From contig CM058234.1 in NCBI GenBank assembly GCA_030180135.1, forward strand, positions 8,863,543 to 8,927,542: DNA of 64,000 nt. Direction: 5' to 3'. Every line of letters begins with the position of its first letter. The first letter of the stretch is position 1. The translations under genes were made by a program, and so were the position numbers. This DNA comes from Orychophragmus violaceus (Eukaryota; Streptophyta; Magnoliopsida; Brassicales; Brassicaceae). Shown piece after piece: positions 53,190-63,808 of the stretch. Below the pieces are notes generated by a model, which was not told the origin of the DNA, ran no database searches, and was given only the letters and a program-made list of their open reading frames with translations.

Positions 53190-54364
53190 CTAAACTTTTG
53201 GAGTCAGACTCTGGAGTTGTAGTACCGGGAGGTTGCTTGCTGGTAGTTTTGCATTCGTATCAGCGCTTAGTCGCGTTGTTCCTCGATCATGTCTAGACGA
53301 TCTTGGAGCATTTGTTCGTTTAGTTCCTCGTGTCTCGGTCTCAGGGCCCTCCTCATAGTCGGAACCGATACCTCTGCAGGGACCACCGCCTCCATTCTGT
53401 ATGCCAACGAAAACGGAGTTTCGCCAGTCACGCTGTGAGGTGTAGTGCAGGAGGCCCATAGGACTCCCGATAGCTCTTCAGACCATGTAGACTTCTTAGA
53501 GTCGAGTCTTTTCTTGAGGCTACTCAGCAGTGTCTTGTTCGCAGCTTCTGCCTGGTCGTTTCCTTGGGGGTACCTCGGGGTCGAGGTGGTCATGTGTATC
53601 TTCCAAGTTTTGCAGAAGTTTCTGAAAGCTCTGGAGATGAACTGCGAACCGTTATCCGTTACTATTTCGTAGGGGAGTCCGTGTCGACAGACGTGTTCCT
53701 AGATGAAGTGTCGTACTTCAATTTCTGTGGTTTGCTGGTAGGCTTTAGCCTCTATCCACTTAGTGAAATAGTCAGTCAAGACTAGCAGGTATCTCAGCTG
53801 CTTCGGCCCTGACGACACGAGTGGACCTACTATGTCCATTGACCACCTCATGAAGGGGTAAGGCGCAGAGATCGAGGATAGTTTTTCTGCAGGTTGATTG
53901 ATGATGGGGGCGTGCATTTGGCATTTGTCGCATTGCCTGGTGTAGTTTTCACAGTCAGCGATCATGGTTGGCCAGAAAAACCCTTGTCTTTTAATGCGGA
54001 TGGCTAGGGCTCGCCCTCCGGAGTGATTACCACAAGTGCCTTCGTGGGTATTTCCCATTACGGCGAGGGCGTCTTGAGCATGTACGCATCGTAAGTAAGG
54101 TTCTGCGGTACTGCGTTTGAACAGATTATCGTTGATCACACAATACTGAGCGCTTCGCGCTTTTAGCTTCCTGGCCTGCCACTTGTCGTCGGGGACCAGG
54201 CCGAGTCGGATGTAGTCCTGGATTGGTTCCCGCCAATCTGGCCTGCTTAGGAACTCTGCGTCTGGTTCTTCGGCCTCTAGTTCAGATTCTTCTTCGACCG
54301 AAGGCTCTGGAATCTGTCGACCGCTTCGAAGACCGATGTCATAGACTTCGTAGCATGTCAACAC
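53190..54364 (-). pseudogene. pol: Integrase of Tat element no. 2
   Basis: The frame from 54364 has the zinc-binding motif (HEGTCGNHSGGRALAIRIKR, CDKC), the core with catalytic positions (RWSMDIVGPLV; EIVTDNGSQF; STPRYPQGNDQAEAANKTLL) and the C-terminal GETPFSLAYRMEAVVPAEV. Stops interrupt the same frame at 53699 and 53267; beyond the latter, QNYQQATSRYYNSRV and FSVGELVLHKV are still readable. Catalytic residues look preserved; only the stops disable it. Confidence 0.82.
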
Positions 54365-55398
54365 CGCTTCCGAGGAGATTTTGGAGTTCGGGACTTCAGG
54401 CGGATTTTCGCTTGTGCCCGCCTCGGAAGTCGTCGGTTTTTATATAGCTTGTACTTTCAGTGCTACTTCTATACTTGGTTTATCTATCCCTTATACGGTT
54501 ATTATTCTTTTGACCTTAGGGTCGGACGTCGAGGCTAATGCTGCCAGGGCGTCAGTGGAGGAGTTTTCCCCTCGAGGTATTCTCTTGAGTGTGAAGTCGT
54601 TCAGCTGGCTTGCCAACTCGTGAGCAACCTTGACGTACGCTTCCATACGTTCATCTTTTCGTACTCGCCGTGGTATTGGCTTGTAACTAGATGTGAATCG
54701 CTGTAGGCGTGGACTTCGTGTGCTCCGATCCCTATCGCGAGTCGGAGTCCGGCGATGAGGGCTTCGTACTCGACTTCATTGTTGGAGGCACTGAAGCCGA
54801 GTCTGAAGGATTGTTCCATTACTTCTCCCGTGGGATTTGTGAGCTTTATTCCTACTCCGGAGCCATGTTTGGATGAGGCCCCGCCCACGTAGAGGGTCCA
54901 ATACTTGTTCTGATTTTCCCCCTCCTGAGTTATAGGTGGGAGCTCGATTATGAAGTCTGCAAGGACATGTGCCTTGGCGCTTGTTCTGGTGCGATACTCG
55001 ATGTCGTATTCGCTTAACTCGATTGCCCATTTGGCTAGCCTACCGGATTGACTCGGGCTATGGAGTATGGTTCTTATGGGCTGTGACGTCATTACTACTA
55101 TGGCGTGCGATTGAAAGTATGGCCGTAGTTTTCTGGCCGCCATTACTACTGTGAGCGCGAGCTTCTCCATCGCTGGATATCTCGTTTCTGCGTGTATGAG
55201 CGTCTTGCTCACATAGTGTATGGGCTTTTGCTCATTTTGTTCCTCGCGAACTACGACTGCGCTTACCGCGGCGGGTGAAGTCGCGATGTAGAGGTATGAT
55301 GGCTCGCCCTCCGCGGGTTTAGCCAGTATCAGAGGTTTGCTAAGGTACTTTTTGAGCTCGTTTATGGCCTTTTCACAGTCCTCATCCCATTTGAACTT
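54365..55398 (-). pseudogene. pol: RNase H and archaeal-type RNase H of Tat element no. 2
   Basis: After the TGA at 55399 the frame continues: FKWDEDCEKAINELKKYLSK, VVVREEQNEQKPIHYVSKTL, then the second domain. There the first catalytic Asp is changed: LYVGGASSKHGSGVGIKL against LYVDGASS in Tat no. 1. NEVEYEALIAGLRLA and YSDSHLV follow. A frameshift near 54665 (after HGEYE) moves the remainder, RIPRGENSSTDALAALAST, to another frame. Defective by both mutation and frameshift. Confidence 0.8.
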
Positions 55399-56373
55399 TC
55401 AGTTTCCCTTGAGGAGGTTGTAGAATGGCAGGCATTTGTCTGTGGATCGAGAGATGAATCGGTTCAGAGCTGCTATCCGCCCTGTTAGCCTTTGTGCTTC
55501 CCTCGTGTTCTTCGGGGAGGGCATTTCCAGGAAGGTCGCTATCTGTTTTGGGTTTGCTTCGATTCCTCGCTTTGTCACTAAATACCCAAGGAATTCTCCC
55601 GGCGGTACTCCGAAAGAGCATTTGGCCGGGTTGAGTTTCATCCCATACTGGTTTAAGATTTTGAAGCACTCTTGGAGCTGTGCTATATGGTCGCCCTCTT
55701 TAGAGTACTTTACTAGCATATCGTCAATGTAGACTTCCATCGACTTCCCGAGCTGATTGGCGAATATTTTGTTCACCAACCTCTGGTAAGTGGCTCCGGC
55801 GTTTTTTAGCCCGAAAGGCATCACCTTATAGCAGTAGGTTCCGCGATCGGTTATGAAGGCTGTTTTTTCTTGGTCCTCTGGGTTCATGAGGATTTGGTTA
55901 TACCCAGAGAACGCGTCCATGAAGGACAATAGTTCGTGTCCGGCGGTGGCCTCCACCAGATGGTCTATGTGCGGTAGCGGAAAGCTGTCCTTTGGACATG
56001 CTTTATTCAGGTCCGTGAAGTCTATGCAGACCCTCCACTTCCTGTTTTTCTTTTTTACGACGACCGGGTTGGCTAACCAATCGGGGTATTTCACCTCCCT
56101 GATTGACCCGACCTTTAGCACCCTATCGACTTCGTCGTTTACTGCCTTCGCTCGGTCTGGCCCGAGCTTACGGCGTTTCTGTTTTATTGGTTTGAACGTG
56201 GGATCTACATTCAATTCATGTGAGTCGATGTTGATCCCTTTCATGTCTTGGGTGGACCACGCGAACGTGTCTATGTTTTCTTTGAGAAAGTTGATGAGCT
56301 CATCACGTGTGGAGCTTAGGATGTTTACACATCTTTCCGGATTAGTGTCGTCGACGCAGACTGGGACGACCAA
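55399..56373 (-). pseudogene. pol: Reverse transcriptase of Tat element no. 2, long open stretch
   Basis: A 324-codon open RT domain: ERCVNILSSTRDELINFLKE, MKGINIDSHELNVDPTFKP, WRVCIDFTDLNKACPKDSFP, MDAFSGYNQILMNPEDQEKT, MPFGLKNAGATYQRLVN, the catalytic VYIDDMLVKYS, and FGVPPGEFLGYLVTKRGIEA. All RT core motifs are intact. It is the best-preserved pol part of the window and would serve well to place the family in a tree. It ends at one TGA (55399) in the same frame as the RNase H. Confidence 0.88.
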
Positions 56374-57160
56374 ATTTTTGCGGGGGCCCCGGACCGTCGG
56401 ATCGTAGTTGCGTTTCGTTGGCCGGGCCGCGAGCTCTTCCTCTTTCTGTAATTGCTATACCTGCAGCGTTTATAGTTGTTTGAAGGAAGTCAGGTAGCAC
56501 GACCTGGCTGCTTTTTGGTTTCCGTGGATCGTTTTTATCCCCGTAGGGGTTGGGAACTTCACACACTGGTGGTAAGTAGAAGGCACCGCCTTCATTGTGT
56601 AAATCCACAGTCTGCCTAGTATCGCGTTGTACGGGGCTGGTTTGTTTACGACTACAAACTCCAAGATCTCCTTCTGCCTCCCGGCGCAAGACGGGAGCTT
56701 TATAGTTCCCATCGAATAGGTGGTTTCGCCGTCGAATCCGGTTAGGGGAGTTTTCCCGCCAGTCAACATTGAATCTTTGAAACCCATTTTCTTGAAGGCG
56801 TCGTAGAATAAGAGATCCACCGAGCTCCCGGTGTCGATCATTACTCTCGATAGCTCGAATCCCGCTACATCGAGTTGGATCACTAGAGCGTCGTCGTGCG
56901 GTTTATCGAGTTTGAAAGTTTCGCTTTAAGAGAAAGTTATGTGCGTGTATGGTCCTTCGATTGGGACCAACTCTCTGGCTTCGGTCGCGACTCGCCTTTG
57001 GTGAGCCTTGATTGAGTTGACCGAATTTTGGCAGAACTTTGAACCTCCCGATATGAAATTTATCGTTTTGGGGAGATTCGAACTGCATAGTCCGAGCTTA
57101 GGCAAGCACTGGTTGGCTGGTTTCTTAGGAGCTGGGGGTGGCGTGATGACCGACTTCATC
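56374..57160 (-). pseudogene. pol: Aspartic protease and gag-protease linker of Tat element no. 2
   Basis: Minus strand 56883-56470 has LDVAGFELSRVMIDTGSSVD (active site DTG), ETTYSMGTIKLPSCAG, and APYNAILGRLWIYTMKAVPS, where the usual GRPW is GRLW. A stop follows at 56470, then QLQKEEELAARP leading to RT. Upstream, 56926-57160 holds the linker (PPPAPKKPANQCLPKLGLCS, TEARELVPIEGPYTHITFS) up to the solo LTR insertion. Confidence 0.8.
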
Positions 57161-58735
57161 TGTAATGACCCTATCAAGAGCTAAGTACGACCGGAAAGTC
57201 AAACATCGAGGAAACGCGGGAGGCAGATGGTAAATGTCTTTGGGAAGAGTAGGCATAATTTTGGTCAAAACAAAAATCAGAACGGACGTGCAGTTTTGAA
57301 GACGGTTCACAAGCATCTCCGAGAAACCGATGTGGACGGCCAAGGAAGTTAAAATCCCGGAACGACTCAGGGCTAATACAAGACTCAAATTATACCATAT
57401 TATGGTATCCGGTCACAATAAAATTCAGTTGGTCCGTGAAGAAACGAAGATTAATCAAAACGGCCTTAAAACAGTCCGTACGGCCGAATTACGGGGATCG
57501 GTAAGGACCGATGTATGGAATAATGCTCCAACTGATCAGCCACGTGAGTCTACTTATTTTTGGGAAGAAAAACCAACTCATTTCTGACAAGTCTTGGGCA
57601 GGAAGGAATGTTTGGTTATTCTCCACAAAAACGCCCGTTATTTTCCTACAAAAACGAAGCAGCTGAAATGTTTCGCTCTGATTGAACCAAACTTCTTATG
57701 ATCTGACCAGCAGCTGAATGCCCACTTCTGATTGGAAAAACTCCTCAGACAAGGTGGATAATTTTCAATCTCCTATTGGATCACGAACCACCTGACCAGA
57801 CCTTGGATGAAGCACTCCTTTTTCATTGGTCGAATTCTTTATCGGTTTAAGAGAAGAAAAATGGTGCCTTCCTATTGGACCAACCAAACCACGAACCAAA
57901 GCTTGAGAAGAGTGTCTCAATACAATTGGTTTAGCTTACCAAAAACCAAGTATAGTGAAGAAATGTCCAATTCCCATTGGTTAACAGCAAAAAGACGAAT
58001 ATCGGGTCGTAACGGGGATTATCGACACAGCTTTGTACGCTCGGGATTAAACATCAATACGGACGCAAGCGGGATGGATTTTATAAATGCAACTACAAGT
58101 CAAGACTGGTCTAGCAAAACGTTCTTGGATGGGATAATTGCCGGGAAATAGGATTTGGCGATGCAACGGCCGAAACGGTACAATTACCCGATTAACCGAA
58201 ATGCGACCATTTTTGTTGGACACAATACTGGTGCCACGATTCTACTGGACACCTGAGAGGATGAGAAGATAATAATGAAGGCTCAGTAGACCTACATACC
58301 TAAGGCTAGGTTTCGTCCTCATTACCCTTCATTCCGGCGAATCGCGCAACGACCAGCAGCGAACGGATAAGATCAATGACCAAAACATAATCAGGCCATA
58401 TGACTCACGACCTAAAATTCAGGCCTAGAGACTATATTTAAGAGTATAAGGTGAAGGGATAAGCTCCAGCAAACCTCAAGTAGTTCGGTGACATCTCGTG
58501 CTTACCCTATCCGCTCGAACCGAGAAGATAACAACAAAAGCTTCGGGACCAATCAAATGAAACCACCAAGACCTACGACCTTAATGGATAAGATAAGGCT
58601 TCTGAGCACACCTAGGATTCTAGAACACAGGTGTAGAGTTCTAGGCCTGGTGCACCTCTCTTTCCGACGAATCAGACGAAAACATGCAAAACCGATGACA
58701 TCGTACGACATAGGAGAGAGGCTGGCTCATTTTGC

Positions 58736-58743
58736 CTATAAAT
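58736..58743 (+). promoter_or_regulatory. LTR TATA box (solo LTR)
   Basis: TATAAATA roughly in the middle of the LTR, followed within 30-40 bp by a pyrimidine/CA-rich stretch (CATTTCTACTCATCC) suitable for transcription start. It divides the LTR into a U3 of about 1.6 kb and a long R-U5. Confidence 0.55.
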
Positions 58744-59790
58744 ACCACGACCCTGGCTTCATTTCTACTCATCCACCACTCTTAGATTAATATTAAACAC
58801 TAGGAAAAGAAAGGGTAAGAAAAAGAAAGAAGAGAAAGAAAGTAGGTCGGTAATAGGGGCATTACCCGATAAGCGAGAAAGGTCGGTAAGCTGAAGTTTT
58901 GTAGTTTCCTTTCAAGCTTAATTTCTTTTATGACCTAGACTAAACTAGGTTCTGTCCTTAGTCTCTCAGTGCAGATCGTGCAAGAAGACACTAAGACGGA
59001 CCTAGCCCGAGTAGTCAAAAGTGAGTTCCCGGTAGCATAGGTGCTAACGGTTTTCTTGCAGGTCGTGATCAAGGATCGAAACACATGGGGTGTTTATCCT
59101 TGTCACCCTTTTATTATCATGCATACATGTGATTGTGATTGTGATAAGTACGAGATTGGATTGAGATCCTCTCGGAAATGGTGTGTGATAAGTACGAGGA
59201 TCTTGTGGTGCTGCGTGATGTACGAGTGTTACGTAGGACCATAAACGGCCGCGTAGGACCAGAAACGGATTCGTGTAAGACCTTATTAACGGCCACAAAG
59301 ATTCCTTATTAAGGCTGCGTAGGACCTTATTACGGCTGTGTAACCATCATGTACTAACCAGCAAAGGTATAACACGGGTAAGTCCTCGGAAACGATTATG
59401 TGATAAGTATTTGAACGAATCAGAGGATCGTCCCGGAAATTGTGATGTGTGATGACCGGATTGAGGTTGACCCGTAACGGTACCTCATTACCGGAGTGTG
59501 GTGGCGGTTCGATACTCCCTTTATGCCTCATTCTAGCGAAGGACCGTCTAGGGTGAGAAGACTCAGAGAGACGGGATTGCAGCCTAGGGCCGAGTTCTAT
59601 CCGACGGGATAGTAGGGTTACCGTACGAGGGTGCCCGCCGAGATAAAACCGGCTGACGTGACAGACGGGTCTCGGTTTTTTTTTGGTGATGTTCTAGGCT
59701 CATGTGCCTTTGTGGCTATGACTTAGGTGTTCATGACAACGGGAGATCGAATGCGCAGGGCGTACGAGGCCCAGGGGCGTGCGAGGCCCG

Positions 59791-59818
59791 TGTGTGTGTG
59801 TGTGTGTGTGTGTGTTTG
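59791..59818. repeat. (GT)n microsatellite
   Basis: About 13 GT units in the solo LTR. Confidence 0.85.
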
Positions 59819-60420
59819 TGTCTTTATCATTATATCATATTTTCTTTGCTGCATGCTTGTTTTGATTGATTATGATTGTTGCATTCATGCATTTTTGGGT
59901 TTTGGGGGGATAATAAACTATTGTATAGAGGGCCTGGAATTCACTGAGTAATGCTAGATTACTCACCCCTTCCTTATTTTGCAGGAAACCTTAGTAAGAG
60001 AGAGGTAGGACATGACGGACATGAAGTTCTGGAAGTAGTTTGTGGTATGCTTTTGTAACCATTTTCTTTTTGAAGAATCTTATGTATGATTTTGGGTATG
60101 TATGGGTTGACTCGTAAGAAAATCCATATGTAATATTTTTGATAAACGATTTGTAAGGTTTATCTTATATGTAATACAAAGGCTTTTATATTTGTAAAAA
60201 CCTTGTATCCCTCCCTGATATTAGCTAGTCCAAGCTAACACAACTCTCACACCTTCGTACGGGTTGCAAAGCCTTAGGCTTAGGTTGAGAGGTAAGGCAC
60301 CTTGGGAGGTTAGATCATAGTATGGTCTTGCCCATTGCTTGAATCAGATCACCCTCGGTTGTCAATTATGGCACGTTTGGTTCCTAATCTTCTAGATCGA
60401 ACCAGGGGTGTTACATCATC

Positions 60421-61592
60421 GATCCCCCACATCGAGCTAAGTTGAAAATCGCGTTCATGCGTTTGCGAGTGGGAGGTGGAGAAGTTGACTCTTCTTTCTC
60501 TGGAGTTCTCTCACACTTATTTTGCGAGTTTTTCTGCTTTTCGACTTGCTCTTGCCCTTGTTTTTCTTTTCTTGATCTTTTTCCTCCGGTTCTGGAGTTT
60601 CTGTTTCGTTGCTGCCACTCTTGGCTGCTAACAGGCGGTCCTTGGACCTGCACTCCTCGGATGAATGTCCATTTTTTTCATGGTATTTGCAATACTTGTT
60701 CTCGTCGTAGGGCTTGCGCCAATGGGGCTTGCCATCTACGGCGAGGACATGCTGCCCTTTGCCAGAGGATTCTTTTTTGCTGGTTTTCTTCTGGTTTAAC
60801 TCTTCTTTTGCTGCGGCTATCGTTTCTTCGTATTTCGCATAGTATGTATCTTTATGCAGCGCGTCGTCTAGGGACGTGCAAGGTCGGACCGCAAGCTCCT
60901 TCCTGAACTCCGATGTGTACGGGAGTCCATTCTCCAGACCCGCGATCTCTATGGTTTCGTTTGGGTCTGCTATGCGCGATTTAACTTCTCGGAACCTAGC
61001 GATGTAGGCTCTAAGAGTCTCGTCTGATCCTTCTTTCAGAGCCCATAGATCGGCTTCCGAGGTTTTCTCTTCGATAAAGATCGAGTATTGTCTCGGGAAT
61101 ATCGATACGAGCTGTGTGAAGTTATCGATTGAATTTCCTTCTAGACTGGCGAACCATTCTAGTGCGGTACCCGTGAGGTTCTCAGTGAAGAGTCTGCAAT
61201 AGCCTGCTTCCTTTTCTTCGTCAGTGAGATGGGCTCGAGAGACTGCGAGCCTGAAAGCTCTGACGTGGGCTTTCGGGTCCGTAGTCCCTATACTCTGGGA
61301 TTTTTATTTTCCCAGTATTCTGGATCCTCACGCTAGCGATTCGATCCGTGAACAGAGTTCGGCGGGTCTCTTCGATGACTTGATCGATGTCTGGAGCCGC
61401 GCTGGTTGCTGAATGGACTGCAGCCTGCAGACGCTGGAGCCTGGCGTATATGCCTTCGTCGTCCGCGTCGGTTCGGTGTTCGAACATGGGGAGCTGTGTG
61501 CTCCGAGGACGTGTATTGCTTGGTCCCCAGATCCCGGCTTGCTGAGCTACCTCGCTCGGGGGAGGTCGAGAGGTGTTAGTCCCAAGTTCCAT
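60421..61592 (-). pseudogene. gag: Gag of Tat element no. 2
   Basis: ATG at 61592: MELGTNTSRPPPSEVAQQAG. Then SAAPDIDQVIEETRRTLFTD, matching the Tat no. 1 gag segment before its gag domain. The gag core (about 61300-60860) is readable only across frameshifts. A complete knuckle is present at about 60700-60650 on the minus strand: CKYHEKNGHSSEEC. The C-terminal RMNAIFNLARCGGSM reaches the solo LTR insertion at 60420 and continues at 57155. The start codon abuts the right-hand Copia insertion. Confidence 0.75.
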
Positions 61593-61593
61593 T

Positions 61594-62267
61594 TGTTGGA
61601 ATTGTGTCCAGTAATCTCGGTACTGTCTCTAGAAAGTAAGAGTATGTCAATGATCAGACATAAGTCATATAATACTGGGGGTCATGATGGCTTGCTAGAG
61701 TCCGCTCATGATCTATAAGTCTTGGACTTATTGCCTTTATTATATGATCCCATATGGGTCACACGCCTAAGCTAACAGGAAAATGTGTAGGAACGGTTCA
61801 GCAGAAGTACAGTAAAAGTGCTAGGCATTTACTGTACTTAGAGAGAATAAAAGGTTTAGCCACTGTGCATCGATCGATGCATAAGGTGCAACGATCGATG
61901 CAGTGCGCAAACACCGACGAGTTAATTGGTATTTGGGCCAAATGGCCCAAACGGAACAGGACGAGTTTTGTGTCATAAAAACTCGAGTTTCAGACTGATT
62001 AACCCTAACACTTGAGCCGTAAACTCTCTCTCTCTGCGCCGAGTTCCCCTGGTGGTCTAGCAGCTGTTTCCTGTGAAAGCGTGTGTGAACCTTTGGAGGA
62101 TTCATCCCTCGGTGTTTCTCTGATCTCAGACATACCATCTTCTTCCGCTGCAATAACAGGTATAAGATGAGATCATCATTTGTTTCTATTCTGAGAAGAA
62201 CCTAGATCGCATGTTTAGGATAATCTGAATCTGGAATTGAATCAGGATTCATCTAAACGTTCCAACA
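61594..62267 (+). repeat. 5' LTR of Copia no. 2, 674 bp
   Basis: TGTTGGAATTGTG to GTTCCAACA. It contains a TCGATCGATGCA / ACGATCGATGCA pair at 61867-61901, at the position homologous to the pair in the Copia no. 1 LTR. Confidence 0.9.
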
Positions 62268-62268
62268 G

Positions 62269-62281
62269 TGGTATCAGAGAT
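62269..62281 (+). other. Primer binding site (initiator-Met tRNA), Copia no. 2
   Basis: TGGTATCAGAGA one base after the LTR end. Confidence 0.88.
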
Positions 62282-63808
62282 AATGGTTCTGGTTTTTCTT
62301 GTTTAGAAGCTTGTTTAGGATTGTTTAAAAGTGTGTTTTTGAATCAATTTACTGATAAGATTAAAACACTTAAGAAACAAGAGTTGAATCCTAAACAAAC
62401 TGTTTGAAATCGCATGACCAAACTATATTGATTTGGTATGCGATCTAAACTGATTTTGCATCGAATGAGATCGCATTGCATCGATCGATGCAATGCAAGG
62501 ATCGATCGTTGCAGTCACGAGAGATTGACCGCAATCGCATGGATCGTTCAAACGATCGCATGGATCTCACGAGAATCTCTCGGCCAAACCTGATAACCGT
62601 TCGTGCACGCGTGAGAGCATCGATCGATGCAGGATCGATGAACGATCGTTGCACGATCGATGCTGTGAGCATCGATCGATGCGGTTAGGGTTTTCGGCTC
62701 GGTTTAATTTAATTAAAATTAAACGTCTCGGTTTAATAAACAGATTTAATAATTTTATTAAGTCTGGTTAAACCGGGATAAGAAATCCAATGTCGAAAGA
62801 AATATTGGATTTAGTGCCTAAACCAGGAATTTCTAATTTGATTTGGTTGGACCAAATAAATTGAGAAATTCCGGTTTAGTAAATAACCGGTTGACAATTG
62901 TGGTCATCGTAGTAATTGAAACTTGGTTAGACCAGTTTTAATGAACCAGACCGGTTATGTCAAATAATTGGGCAATTGGGTCATGTCTTGGACATGGACC
63001 AATTCTTGGGCCTCGGGCCAAGAAGTTAAAACAATTGGGCCAATTATTTGAGTCTTTCTTCAGATTAATTTAAAATTTATTTTATAATATATAAAGTCGA
63101 TTTTAAATTAAAGTTTCCGGAATTTTGAAATTAGAAAGTTTCTTAAAATAGAAGTTTCTGAATTTGCGGGTTTTGGATTTTAAAGAAATTTCTAAAGTTA
63201 GAAAGTTTCCGATTTTAGAAAGTTTCCAAAAATAGTAGGTTTCCAAAAATAGAAAGTTTCCCGAAATAGTAATCTTCTATTTTGGGAATGATTTTAATAA
63301 ACCTACGAACCTCAAAAAAATATCAAGCGTTGGATGTCTTGTCCAGGCTATGTCAGCTGTCAAAGCCCATTCAATTGCATTCATGGCCTTACAGTGTGAG
63401 GATGTCTGCTTTTGCGTGGGTAAGACGGTTTGTGATTCATAAATGTCATTGGGAGTCCCAGACATTAATGATTACATGACTGTATAGTCCGGTTTTCTTG
63501 ACTAGGCCATCGGGAGTCCCGGGCCTTGAGACATCAGGGTGGATTGGGCCTCGGGCCCAGATTCACAACCAAGAGTTATATCACGGATATAATTAGCCGA
63601 TATAGGGCTTACCGATATAAGCTAAGGTTGGGTGACGGCCAGTGGCCCACTTTGATCTTAGTTATATGTGGATCTTGGAATCATTATATTCTATTGAGGG
63701 TAACTTATGTTATTGAATATAATGCATGATTAATCATATTATACTTTAATACGAGATTAATCATTTTGAACATATAACTAATAACCTTTTTATTTATATA
63801 TTTCAGAT
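62282..63808 (+). other. Leader of Copia no. 2 with motif cluster and degenerate repeats
   Basis: No supported gene. 62474-62690 holds about seven TCGATCGA-type units, several in palindromic or inverted arrangement. 63110-63280 holds degenerate repeats around TAGAAAGTTTCC. Gag follows an AG-ending T-rich stretch (TATATTTCAG at 63797-63806), which could be a splice acceptor 2 bp before the ATG. Confidence 0.65.
62474..62690 (+). repeat. TCGATCGA-type motif cluster in Copia no. 2 leader
   Basis: Units at about 62479, 62500, 62617, 62632, 62646, 62655 and 62672, in both GATGCA and GTTGCA forms. The densest cluster in the window. Confidence 0.85.

Larger units (their letters stand above)
57161..60415 (+). 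repeat. Solo LTR of a chromovirus-type element, 3255 bp
   Basis: TGTAATGACCCTATC to AGGGGTGTTACA, flanked by the perfect duplication TCATC (57156-57160, 60416-60420). No internal region or second LTR, so the element was reduced by LTR-LTR recombination. Ends and layout resemble the 3.73-kb LTRs at 16375-33058 (TGTGATGCCCC, GGGCATTACA; similar words near the 3' end, ATTCACTG(A/G)GTAAT), so they are related families. It contains a TATA box at 58736 and a (GT)n run at 59791-59818. No coding sequence is supported. Confidence 0.9.
42185..61593 (-). mobile_element. Tat-lineage Gypsy retrotransposon no. 2, minus strand, with three insertions
   Basis: Same architecture as Tat no. 1: 3' LTR on the left, polypurine tract, spliced antisense ORF on the plus strand, then minus-strand integrase, RNase H domains, RT, protease and gag to 61592. 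It is interrupted by a Copia (45269-51956), a solo LTR (57161-60415) and another Copia (from 61594). Its 5' LTR and primer site are beyond the right Copia and outside the window. Coding parts are about 70-75 percent similar to Tat no. 1 by eye, so this is a different family member, not a recent copy. The left LTR edge is an estimate. Confidence 0.8.

Noticed and set aside
58488..58790. 100-codon ORF in the solo LTR
   Set aside because: It overlaps the TATA box, has no domain and no counterpart in related LTRs.
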